Source: an uncultured Curvibacter sp. (lineage in GTDB: Bacteria > Pseudomonadota > Gammaproteobacteria > Burkholderiales > Burkholderiaceae). From it: a stretch of DNA of 9,022 bases. The position numbers and the translations under genes are program-made. Below are positions 1 through 7,096 of this stretch, in pieces. The notes beneath the pieces were generated by a model, which saw nothing but the letters and a program-made list of their open reading frames with translations, ran no database searches and was not told the origin of the DNA. Each line of letters opens with the position of its first letter. Positions within the stretch are counted from its first letter, which is position 1. The DNA is taken from contig CAMLNH010000090.1 in NCBI GenBank assembly GCA_946481355.1, positions 1 through 9,022 on the forward strand. The letters run 5' to 3'.

Positions 1-330
1 GCCGCGCCAGGCGACATTGCTTTCATCCAGCGATCCAGTCACGATCGGCAGCGCTGTTCCAGTCTGTGAACTGAGCGTGACGCAGCTTCCCGCCGGGATC
101 GACTGGAGCGTTCCGGAGACGATGGTAGAGAGGAATGAAAGGCCGGCGGCGAGGTCACCGGCCCCGCCGTCCCGCGTGCATCCCTTAAAGGAACGGTCCT
201 GATCGGTGTACCGCGCGGAGCCTTGGAGCGTGAGTTGTGGCGCCAATTCATATTCCAGGCTGGCCAGCTTGGCCGCACCGGAAGCCAGAAAAATGAACAC
301 CAGCAGGGCTGTAGCAATTTGAGCCTTCAT
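1..330 (-). CDS. Exported protein of unknown function, N-terminal part (cut by left edge)
   Basis: The frame is open for 110 codons from the ATG at 330 to the left edge, so the C-terminus is outside the window. The start has a Shine-Dalgarno-like AAGGGA (335-340 on the plus strand) four bases upstream. Residues 1-24 look like a Sec signal peptide or signal anchor: Lys2, then a hydrophobic stretch (about 4-20) ending in small residues (ASGAAKLAS). The rest is polar, rich in Ser, Thr and Gly, with two cysteines (C51 and C83) that could form a disulfide in the periplasm. I recognise no domain. The first 30 residues faintly recall DoxX-like membrane proteins, but what follows has no further membrane segments. 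The gene lies 67 bp downstream of slyD on the same strand and could be read from it, although a hairpin lies between them. Function is unknown; a secreted or surface protein is inferred from the signal sequence only. Confidence 0.6.
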   Translation of the reverse strand, partial: MKAQIATALLVFIFLASGAAKLASLEYELAPQLTLQGSARYTDQDRSFKGCTRDGGAGDLAAGLSFLSTIVSGTLQSIPAGSCVTLSSQTGTALPIVTGSLDESNVAWRG

Positions 331-357
331 GTCATCCCTTTCCATGGCGACGGGCGT

Positions 358-384
358 GCCTCAGCAGTGGAAACTGCTGCAGGC
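358..384. other. Hairpin between slyD and the downstream exported-protein gene
   Basis: A perfect 7-bp inverted repeat, CAGCAGT (362-368) and ACTGCTG (373-379), encloses a 4-nt loop. It extends by four more pairs (358-361 with 381-384) across one bulged base at 380. It lies 14 bp past the slyD stop codon and 28 bp before the next start on that strand. There is no T-run after it on the minus strand, so it is not a canonical intrinsic terminator. It could be a Rho-associated 3' end, an RNA-stability hairpin, or a processing site. Confidence 0.4.
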
Positions 385-397
385 CAGGCCTTCAGCC

Positions 398-877
398 TCA
401 GTGGTGGTGGCCATGCGCGCCATGCACATGGCCGTGGGCGATTTCCTCGGTGCTGGCCGCGCGCACGTCCAGCACCGTGAGCTCCACGCGCAGGGCCTGA
501 CCGGCCAGCGGGTGGTTGCCGTCCAGATGGACTTCCTGGCCCTTGATCTTCTTGACGGTGAAGACATGCACCTGCCCGTCCTCGCCCCGGCCTTCGAGCT
601 GGCCGCCGACCTTGACACCCGGCGGGAACTGGGTCTTGGGAATGACCTGCACCAGACTCTCATTGCGCTCGCCAAAGGCATCTGCCGGCTGCAGCTCCAG
701 CGTGACCTGGTAGCCCTGGTCCTGGCCCTCCAGTGCCTCCTCCACCTTGGGGAAGGTGTTGCCGTAGCCGCCGTGCAGATAGGCGCTGGGCTCCTTGCCG
801 TCTTCGAGCAGCTTGCCCGTGGCCAAGTCGGTAATACGGTAGCGCAGGGTGACGGCGGTGTCTTTGGTGATTTTCAT
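398..877 (-). CDS. slyD: FKBP-type peptidyl-prolyl cis-trans isomerase, SlyD family
   Basis: The 159-residue product is a cytoplasmic FKBP-type prolyl isomerase/chaperone of the SlyD type. The N-terminus (MKITKDTAVTLRY) starts the FKBP fold, with the active-site region around YLHGGYG (33-39) and ALEGQ (48-52). The insert-in-flap chaperone segment runs from about 70 to 120, and DGNHPLAGQAL (119-129) returns to the FKBP core as in E. coli SlyD. The C-terminus AHGHVHGAHGHHH matches the start of the E. coli metal-binding tail, but stops there and the protein has no cysteine. In the known family this tail binds nickel and supports hydrogenase maturation; whether that holds here is inference. I chose the ATG at 877: an upstream in-frame start at 967 would add 30 residues not found in the family and would run across the grxD start. 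No good ribosome binding site precedes 877. The gene is divergent from grxD. Confidence 0.93.
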   Translation of the reverse strand: MKITKDTAVTLRYRITDLATGKLLEDGKEPSAYLHGGYGNTFPKVEEALEGQDQGYQVTLELQPADAFGERNESLVQVIPKTQFPPGVKVGGQLEGRGEDGQVHVFTVKKIKGQEVHLDGNHPLAGQALRVELTVLDVRAASTEEIAHGHVHGAHGHHH

Positions 878-949
878 GGTTTGGACACGGGCCGTGCAGC
901 GGCCCGGCAGAAGTGAAATAATCGGGGCATTCTCCCAGAGGAAACCATT
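878..949. promoter_or_regulatory. Divergent slyD/grxD control region with perfect dyad
   Basis: This 72-bp gap must hold the signals of both divergent genes. It contains a 7-bp perfect inverted repeat, CGGGCCG (888-894) and CGGCCCG (900-906), around TGCAG. An AATAAT at 917-922 is a candidate -10 for grxD, but I see no convincing -35 at the right distance. The grxD ribosome binding site AGAGGA (937-942) is good, seven bases before the ATG. On the slyD side the dyad would lie in the mRNA leader just before a start that lacks a Shine-Dalgarno match, so it may be either an operator or a leader hairpin. Confidence 0.4.
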
Positions 950-1270
950 ATGAGCGACACCCAGCAACGCATCGCCGAACTCGTCAAGAACAACGAGGTC
1001 CTGCTCTTCATGAAGGGCAGCGCCAGCTTCCCCATGTGCGGCTTCTCCGGCCGTGCAATCCAGATCCTGAAAGCCAGCGGCGTGGATCCCAAGACCGTGG
1101 CCACGGTCAATGTGCTGGAGGACGACGAAATCCGCCAGGGCATCAAGGAGTTCAGCAACTGGCCGACCATCCCCCAGCTCTACGTCAAGGGCGAGTTCAT
1201 CGGCGGCTCGGACATCATGATGGAGATGTACGAAAACGGCGAGCTGCAGAAGGTGCTGGGCAAGGCCTGA
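950..1270 (+). CDS. grxD: Monothiol glutaredoxin, Grx4 type
   Basis: The 106-residue product is a CGFS-type monothiol glutaredoxin of usual length for single-domain bacterial members. These bind a [2Fe-2S] cluster with glutathione as homodimers or with BolA, and hand clusters to apo-proteins in the cytoplasm. Visible features are the glutathione-contacting Lys22 in FMKG, the active-site C30-G-F-S33, the WPTIPQLYV segment (71-79, with the cis-proline), and GGSDI (85-89), which contacts glutathione. The segment before the active site reads [10 protein letters not shown] where many homologues have TPQFPQCGFS, a mild variation. The start at 950 is set by a strong AGAGGA site. The gene ends 20 bp before an intrinsic terminator, so it is probably monocistronic. 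No bolA gene is next to it in this window. Confidence 0.96.
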   Translation: MSDTQQRIAELVKNNEVLLFMKGSASFPMCGFSGRAIQILKASGVDPKTVATVNVLEDDEIRQGIKEFSNWPTIPQLYVKGEFIGGSDIMMEMYENGELQKVLGKA

Positions 1271-1290
1271 TCACCCGCCTTCCGCGCGCC

Positions 1291-1324
1291 GCCACCGCCA
1301 GCCTCGGGCTGCCGGTGGCTTTTT
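1291..1324 (+). terminator. Rho-independent terminator of grxD
   Basis: A 13-bp stem, 1291-1303 against 1307-1319, has one internal C/C mismatch and a 3-nt loop (TCG). It is followed directly by TTTTT (1320-1324). It lies 20 bp after the grxD stop codon. GC-rich stem, short loop and T-tract make this the clearest terminator in the window. Confidence 0.9.
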
Positions 1325-1385
1325 CATGCCTGGGCGATTGTGCAAAAAAGACCACAGACCGGCCCTTGTTTGCGGCTTCCATGTC

Positions 1386-1414
1386 TTGAGCACAGGCACG
1401 CCTTGTGCTTGAAT
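1386..1414 (+). promoter_or_regulatory. Candidate promoter of the AAA+ ATPase gene with internal dyad
   Basis: TTGAGC (1386-1391) and TTGAAT (1409-1414) are separated by 17 bp and each match four or more of the six sigma-70 consensus bases; GAATAT (1411-1416) is an alternative -10 at 19-bp spacing. The spacer is nearly filled by an inverted repeat, GCACA (1390-1394) and TGTGC (1404-1408), nine bases apart, which could be a repressor site. The grxD terminator just upstream means this gene needs its own promoter, which supports some signal in 1325-1450. Confidence 0.35.
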
Positions 1415-1450
1415 ATTTTCATGCGAGTGAGTCTCTGCATGGAGTAAGCA

Positions 1451-2446
1451 ATGGAGTCGCATTCTCTGGTGCCACAAGAACTGTCCTTCCGTCTGCCGAT
1501 TGCGCGCATGCGCAGCGTCTTTCAGCCCGACGAGGTGGAGCGCAAGCTGGCCAAGCTGCCGGAGCGTGAACACGAGAGTCTGCGTGGCACCTACCAGCGC
1601 ATGCTGGAGCGCGGCCCCGAGCGCTTCCAGGTCAAGCCCGCAGGCGTGCCCGACATGAGCGCGCTCTATGACGACCTGCCCAATTTCACCGAGGTGCTCG
1701 ACGACGTGAAGCGCCATGTGGCGCTGAGCCAGGACAGCCGCGACGGCCTGGAGCTCACACCCATGCTGCTGCTGGGCGCACCCGGCATAGGCAAGACCCA
1801 TTTCGCGCGCCAGCTCGCGGCCCTGCTGGGCACGGGCATGAATCTGGTGCCCATGAGTTCCATGACGGCGGGCTGGCTGCTCTCGGGTTCGTCCTCGCAG
1901 TGGAAGGGCTCGCGCCCCGGCAAGGTCTTCGAGGCCTTGGTCGACGGTCAGTACGCCAACCCGGTGCTGGTGGTCGACGAGATCGACAAGGCCAGCAGCG
2001 ACGCCCAATACGACCCGCTGGGTGCGCTCTACAGCCTGCTGGAACATGACACGGCCCACGCTTTCGTCGACGAGTTCGCCGAGGTGGCCATCGACGCGAG
2101 CCAGGTGATCTGGATCACCACGGCCAACGACGAGCGCGCGATTCCCGACCCCATCCTCAACCGCATGAACGTGTTCGAGGTGCCGGCACCCACGCGCGAG
2201 CAGGCCCACGTCATCGCCCAGCGTCTGTACCAGGGCATCCGTCGAGACCATGGCTGGGGCGAGCGCTTCGCCCCCGAGCCGGCCGCCGAGGTGCTGGACA
2301 CGCTGGCCGAGCTGGCACCCCGCGAGATGCGGCGCGCGCTGATGGCGGGTTTTGGCAACGCACGCCTGGCGGGCCGCGACACGCTGGAGGCGGCCGATCT
2401 GCCGCGCGCCGGCGGCAACAAGACACGCGTGGGCTTTCTCCAGTAG
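1451..2446 (+). CDS. Stand-alone Lon-like AAA+ ATPase without protease domain
   Basis: The 331-residue product is a single AAA+ module. Walker A is GAPGIGKT (109-116), Walker B is LVVDEID (173-179), sensor 1 is the Asn in TTAND (222-227), a likely arginine finger is R238 in ILNRMNVFEV, and a sensor-2-like PREMRRAL lies at 290-297. The stretch from the Walker A to R238, including NPVLVVDEIDKASSD and the downstream SLLEHDTAHAF, reads like the ATPase domain of Lon. There is no Lon substrate-binding N-domain, only about 100 residues of charged, helical sequence, and no C-terminal Ser-Lys protease domain: the protein ends about 90 residues after the arginine finger. It is therefore probably a cytoplasmic remodelling ATPase rather than a protease; its partner and substrate are unknown. 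The start at 1451 has GGAG at 1441-1444. The frame is intact and codon use matches its neighbours, so this is not a decayed lon. It may be read through into the next gene, 71 bp on. Confidence 0.85.
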   Translation: MESHSLVPQELSFRLPIARMRSVFQPDEVERKLAKLPEREHESLRGTYQRMLERGPERFQVKPAGVPDMSALYDDLPNFTEVLDDVKRHVALSQDSRDGLELTPMLLLGAPGIGKTHFARQLAALLGTGMNLVPMSSMTAGWLLSGSSSQWKGSRPGKVFEALVDGQYANPVLVVDEIDKASSDAQYDPLGALYSLLEHDTAHAFVDEFAEVAIDASQVIWITTANDERAIPDPILNRMNVFEVPAPTREQAHVIAQRLYQGIRRDHGWGERFAPEPAAEVLDTLAELAPREMRRALMAGFGNARLAGRDTLEAADLPRAGGNKTRVGFLQ

Positions 2447-2474
2447 GCGATCAACGCGCGGCACAGGCCGCCGC

Positions 2475-2515
2475 TACACTAGGCTGGCGCACCGGCCCCT
2501 CAGGCCCTGCGCGCC
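2475..2515 (+). promoter_or_regulatory. Possible -10 box and leader hairpin ahead of ytfL
   Basis: TACACT (2475-2480) is a plausible -10 hexamer, but the matching -35 position is weak. Downstream, GGCGC (2486-2490) can pair with GCGCC (2511-2515) and GGCC (2494-2497) with GGCC (2503-2506), forming a two-tier hairpin that ends two bases before the ytfL ATG. No Shine-Dalgarno match is present. Structure this close to the start could lower translation, but any GC-rich leader would give some pairing. Confidence 0.25.
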
Positions 2516-2517
2516 AC

Positions 2518-3816
2518 ATGAGCCTTACACAAAGCCTCTTCATCATCGCCCTGCTGATCAGCGTCAGCGCCTTCTTCTCGATGGCCGAGATGTCGCTGGC
2601 CGCTTCGCGGCGCTTGCGCCTGCGCCTGCTGGCCGACGAGGGCGATGCACGCGCGGCAGCGGTACTGCACGTGCAGGAACAGCCGGGCAACTATTTTTCG
2701 GTGGTTCAGATCGGGCAGAACGCGGTGGCCATCCTGGGCGGCATCGTCGGCGAAGGCGCCTTCAGCCCCGTGCTCAGCACACTGCTGGGGCGCTGGCTGC
2801 CGGCCAGCGTGGCCGCGGACGTGGGTTTCGTGCTGTCCTTCGCCTTGGTGACCTCGCTCTTCATCGTCTTCTCCGACCTCTTCCCCAAGCGCTTGGCCAT
2901 GGCCGAGCCCGAGCGGCTGGCCCTGCGCCTGCACGCCCCCATGCGCCTGTGCATGCGCGTCTTCAAACCCGTGGTCTGGCTCTACAGCCGCATCACGGAT
3001 GCACTGTTTACCCTGCTGGGCCTGTCGTCGCAGCGCGACGACAGAGTGACGCCCGACGACATCCTGGCCCTGGCCGAAGCGGGGGCCCAGGCCGGTGTGC
3101 TGGCGCGCGACGAGCAGCAGGTGATTGCCAACGTGTTCGAACTCGACACGCGCACGGTCAGCAGTGCCATGACGGCACGCGACCGCATCGCCTGGTTCGA
3201 CAAGAGCGACAGCGATGCCATCGTACGGGCACGCATCACGGCCGAGCCCTTTTCGACCTACCCGGTCTGCGATGGCGACATCGACCATGTGATCGGCTAT
3301 GTGGACGCCAAGGACCTGTTCCAGCGCGTGATGAAGAATCAGCCCATCAAGCTGGACGACCCGACCCTGCTGCACAAGGCGGTGGTGGTGCCGGACCGGT
3401 TGACGTTGGCCGAGGTGCTGGCGCAGTTCCGCCAGGCGCATGAGGACTTCGCCGTGATCGTCAACGAATACAGTCTGGTGGTGGGCGTGGTCACGCTCAA
3501 CGACGTGATGAGCACGGTGATGGGCGACCTCGTGGCGCCAGCCGACGAGGAACTGATCGTGCAGCGTGAGGAAGGCTCCTGGCTGATCGACGGCATCACG
3601 CCCATGACCGATGTGCAGCGTGCCCTGGGCCTGGAGCAGCTGCCGCAGCCCGAGGACTACGAGACGCTGGCGGGCTTTCTGATGGTCATGCTGCGCCGCG
3701 TACCGCGCCGCACGGACCGGGTGCAATGGGAAGGCTACAGCTTCGAGGTGATGGACGTGGACAGCTACCGCATCGACCAGGTCATGGTCACTCGGCTGTC
3801 GGTGCATCCGGGCTAG
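2518..3816 (+). CDS. ytfL: CNNM/CorC-family inner-membrane transporter, YtfL (PaeA)-like
   Basis: The 432-residue product has the layout of E. coli YtfL. A DUF21/CNNM transmembrane domain spans about 1-180, with the hallmark SMAEMSLAASRR after the first membrane helix (21-32) and SDLFPKRLAM (119-128). A CBS-domain pair follows at about 215-275 and 285-340, and a CorC/HlyC domain at about 345-428. Similarity to YtfL as I remember it runs nearly end to end, for example NAVAILGGIVG (68-78) and NYRIDQ-like DSYRIDQ (415-421). E. coli and Salmonella YtfL was renamed PaeA and implicated in cadaverine/putrescine export; other members of this superfamily act on Mg2+ or Co2+. Polyamine export here is inference by homology. 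Older annotations call such proteins hemolysins, which is not supported. The start at 2518 matches the family N-terminus though it lacks a ribosome binding site. The 3' end overlaps the opposing transglycosylase gene by 29 bp. Confidence 0.9.
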   Translation: MSLTQSLFIIALLISVSAFFSMAEMSLAASRRLRLRLLADEGDARAAAVLHVQEQPGNYFSVVQIGQNAVAILGGIVGEGAFSPVLSTLLGRWLPASVAADVGFVLSFALVTSLFIVFSDLFPKRLAMAEPERLALRLHAPMRLCMRVFKPVVWLYSRITDALFTLLGLSSQRDDRVTPDDILALAEAGAQAGVLARDEQQVIANVFELDTRTVSSAMTARDRIAWFDKSDSDAIVRARITAEPFSTYPVCDGDIDHVIGYVDAKDLFQRVMKNQPIKLDDPTLLHKAVVVPDRLTLAEVLAQFRQAHEDFAVIVNEYSLVVGVVTLNDVMSTVMGDLVAPADEELIVQREEGSWLIDGITPMTDVQRALGLEQLPQPEDYETLAGFLMVMLRRVPRRTDRVQWEGYSFEVMDVDSYRIDQVMVTRLSVHPG

Positions 3817-4462
3817 GCGCCGCCTGCGCAGGCGGTACATCGCGGTACTCCCACTGCTTGCGAGCTGCAAGCACCGCGTTCGGGTACTGAGGCTTGCCGC
3901 GCGAGCCGTTGTAGCGCCCCAGGGCCATGAAGAGGTTGCCGCGCTCGCGGTCCAGGTAGTGGCGCAGGATGACGCAGCCGAAACGCAGATTGGTCTGCAT
4001 GTGGAAGAGGCTGCCGGCGTCGCCGTTGCCGATCAGACGCGACCAGAAAGGCATGACCTGCATGTAGCCGCGCGCGCCCACACGCGACACAGCGAACTTG
4101 CGGAAATTGCTCTCCACCTGGATCAGCCCCAGCACCAGCGCGGGCTCCAGGCCGGCACGCCGGCTTTCGTACCAGACGGTCTGCAGCAGGTCGCGCCGCT
4201 CGGGCCAGGCATGGATCCTCTTCTGCAACCGCTCACTCATGGCGCCAAGCCAGCGCAGATAGGCCAGACGGGCCTCAGTGTCGGCAAAGACCGGCACGGG
4301 TGGCGCGGTGTTGGCGATGGCGGCCGAGAGTACCGTGCGCACCGAATCGGCCAGCGGCTCCTCGATCTGGCCGCCGGCCTGCGCCTGTGGCCAGACCAGC
4401 AGGCCCGCCGCAGCCAGCAAGGCCTGCAGCCCCGCGCGCCGCTGCATGGCCGGCCCCCCCAT
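3788..4462 (-). CDS. Exported lytic transglycosylase, SLT domain
   Basis: The 224-residue product has an N-terminal signal peptide (MQRRAGLQ, hydrophobic to about 25, probable cleavage after AQA at 29) and a family-1 SLT lysozyme-like domain at about 95-205. Catalytic Glu is E117 in LIQVESNF; the GARGYMQVMP motif (129-138) and LGRYNGS (181-187) are the other conserved SLT blocks. Such enzymes cut the MurNAc-GlcNAc bond of peptidoglycan in the periplasm, leaving a 1,6-anhydro end. The tail after 205 is Pro/Ala-rich. The ATG at 4462 lies two bases after the proS stop, giving likely translational coupling. An in-frame ATG at 4447 (residue 6) is an equally good start, with a run of seven G (4454-4460) six bases before it, and it gives a more typical signal peptide beginning MQRR. 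Its 3' end overlaps ytfL on the other strand. The exact subfamily is not clear. Confidence 0.88.
   Translation of the reverse strand: MGGPAMQRRAGLQALLAAAGLLVWPQAQAGGQIEEPLADSVRTVLSAAIANTAPPVPVFADTEARLAYLRWLGAMSERLQKRIHAWPERRDLLQTVWYESRRAGLEPALVLGLIQVESNFRKFAVSRVGARGYMQVMPFWSRLIGNGDAGSLFHMQTNLRFGCVILRHYLDRERGNLFMALGRYNGSRGKPQYPNAVLAARKQWEYRDVPPAQAAPSPDAPTAE
3820..3835. other. 16-bp perfect palindrome at the ytfL/transglycosylase overlap
   Basis: CCGCCTGC is followed directly by its reverse complement GCAGGCGG, four bases after the ytfL stop codon. As RNA it gives a 6-bp stem with a GCGC loop on either strand. On the minus strand it falls inside the last codons of the transglycosylase gene. 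It could mark the 3' end of the ytfL message, but there is no T-run, and it may be a coincidence of Pro/Ala codons. Confidence 0.35.
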
Positions 4463-4464
4463 GC

Positions 4465-6210
<1,746 letters not shown>

Positions 6211-6242
6211 CGGGACTTTTCGAGGAAGGAGAGCGAGCCCTC

Positions 6243-6272
6243 TTGGCCTGCGCGGCGCAGGCCGTGCATAAT
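6243..6272 (+). promoter_or_regulatory. Candidate rppH promoter with an inverted repeat in the spacer
   Basis: TTGGCC (6243-6248) and CATAAT (6267-6272) are 18 bp apart and match the sigma-70 consensus at four and five positions. An 8-bp perfect inverted repeat, GGCCTGCG (6245-6252) and CGCAGGCC (6256-6263), overlaps the -35 and fills the spacer, where a bound repressor would block RNA polymerase. On the minus strand the same sequence would be a hairpin in the proS leader. Only 91 bp separate the two divergent genes, so their control signals must lie here. Confidence 0.45.
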
Positions 6273-6301
6273 GGACTCAGTTCAAAAATTTGGGGTTGAT
6301 T

Positions 6302-6949
6302 ATGCTTGACCGGGACGGCTTTCGGCCCAACGTCGGCATCATTCTGCTCAACCAGAGAAACCAGGTTTTCTGGGGTAAACGGATACGCACCCACTCGTGG
6401 CAATTTCCGCAGGGTGGCATCGACCGGGGCGAGAACCCGGAACAGGCCATGTACCGCGAGTTGCACGAGGAAGTCGGGCTCAAGCCCGAGCACGTGCGCA
6501 TCGTGGCCCGGACCCGTGACTGGTTGCGCTACGAAGTGCCGGACCGCTACATCCGACGTGAAGCGCGCGGCCACTACAAGGGCCAGAAACAGATCTGGTT
6601 CCTGCTCCAGCTCATGGCGCAGGACTGGGACCTGAACCTGCGCGCCACCGATCACCCCGAGTTCGACGCCTGGCGCTGGAACGACTACTGGGTCCCGCTG
6701 GACATGGTGGTGGAGTTCAAACGCGGGGTCTACGAGATGGCGCTGACCGAGCTGGCACGCTTTCTGCCGCGCCAGGACCAACGCAACCGCTACCTGCGTC
6801 AGGGCCATCGACCGCGCGATCACGAGCACACCCATCACACCGGCGCGGCGCCGGGCCAGGGCATGGAGTTGCCCCCGGGTGCGAGCTTTGATCCGGACCC
6901 GCAATCGGATCAAGCCGACAAGGACCGTGCGGAATCGCAGGGGCAATAG
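6302..6949 (+). CDS. rppH: RNA pyrophosphohydrolase with long C-terminal tail
   Basis: The 215-residue product is a Nudix hydrolase that removes pyrophosphate from the 5' end of transcripts and so primes mRNA decay by RNase E. The N-terminus [14 protein letters not shown] and the block [10 protein letters not shown] (31-40) are typical of RppH. The Nudix box begins at G38, with E44, R52-E53, E56-E57 and G59 all in place. The Nudix domain ends at about 157. The remaining 58 residues are rich in Arg, His, Asp, Pro and Gln (for example [12 protein letters not shown]) and have no recognisable fold; E. coli RppH is about 176 residues, and long tails of this kind are familiar in betaproteobacterial members. 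An upstream in-frame TTG at 6290 is possible, but the ATG at 6302 gives the family start and has GGGG (6292-6295) six bases before it. The gene is divergent from proS and convergent with proB. Confidence 0.95.
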   Translation: MLDRDGFRPNVGIILLNQRNQVFWGKRIRTHSWQFPQGGIDRGENPEQAMYRELHEEVGLKPEHVRIVARTRDWLRYEVPDRYIRREARGHYKGQKQIWFLLQLMAQDWDLNLRATDHPEFDAWRWNDYWVPLDMVVEFKRGVYEMALTELARFLPRQDQRNRYLRQGHRPRDHEHTHHTGAAPGQGMELPPGASFDPDPQSDQADKDRAESQGQ

Positions 6950-7096
6950 CCCGGCTGGGAAACTTTCGAAGAAATCGGAGCAAGCGCCCCGAGGGCAAGG
7001 CGAGCGGAGCACAGCCGCCAGGACATCAGGTACGTGAGGATGGCGCGCACCGCCCGAGGCGGCGACCGGGTCGCGCAGGCGATGGCGTCGTAAGCT
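6950..7096. repeat. Gene-free stretch between convergent rppH and proB; candidate dispersed repeat
   Basis: These 147 bp separate two convergent genes and hold no credible gene and no T-tract terminator. Compact dyads are present: CCGCC (7050-7054) with GGCGG (7058-7062), and GCGAC (7062-7066) with GTCGC (7070-7074). On the minus strand the stretch stays open in two frames. One frame gives a Cys/Arg/Leu-rich translation containing AILTYLMSWRLCSARLALG, which resembles spurious reading frames I associate with intergenic repeats in Comamonadaceae. That resemblance is from memory and unverified. Position between convergent ends fits a REP-like element acting as a bidirectional transcript end. Confidence 0.35.

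Noticed and set aside
1..330. Assigning the left-edge protein to the DoxX family from its first 30 residues
   Set aside because: The following 80 residues lack the additional membrane segments and motifs of DoxX, so the resemblance is probably just a shared hydrophobic signal.
329..916. 195-residue open frame on the plus strand opposite slyD
   Set aside because: Antisense to a clear SlyD; no motif and an odd composition.
878..967. 30-residue N-terminal extension of SlyD from a start at 967
   Set aside because: It would overlap the grxD start and add residues absent from the family, while ATG 877 gives the standard N-terminus.
1271..2464. 397-residue open frame on the minus strand opposite the AAA+ ATPase gene
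   Set aside because: The plus-strand frame has a full set of AAA+ motifs. The antisense frame has none and runs through the grxD terminator.
3832..3848. Direct repeat GCGGTAC, two copies three bases apart
   Set aside because: Lies in the transglycosylase coding region and is too short to separate from chance.
2500..3870. 456-residue open frame on the minus strand opposite ytfL
   Set aside because: It is His/Gln/Val-rich with no recognisable motif and lies wholly antisense to a well-supported gene. In GC-rich DNA with strong third-position bias such frames are expected.
7039..7092. 17-codon open frame (MARTARGGDRVAQAMAS) on the plus strand in the rppH/proB gap
   Set aside because: No ribosome binding site, very short, and GC-rich DNA gives such frames by chance.
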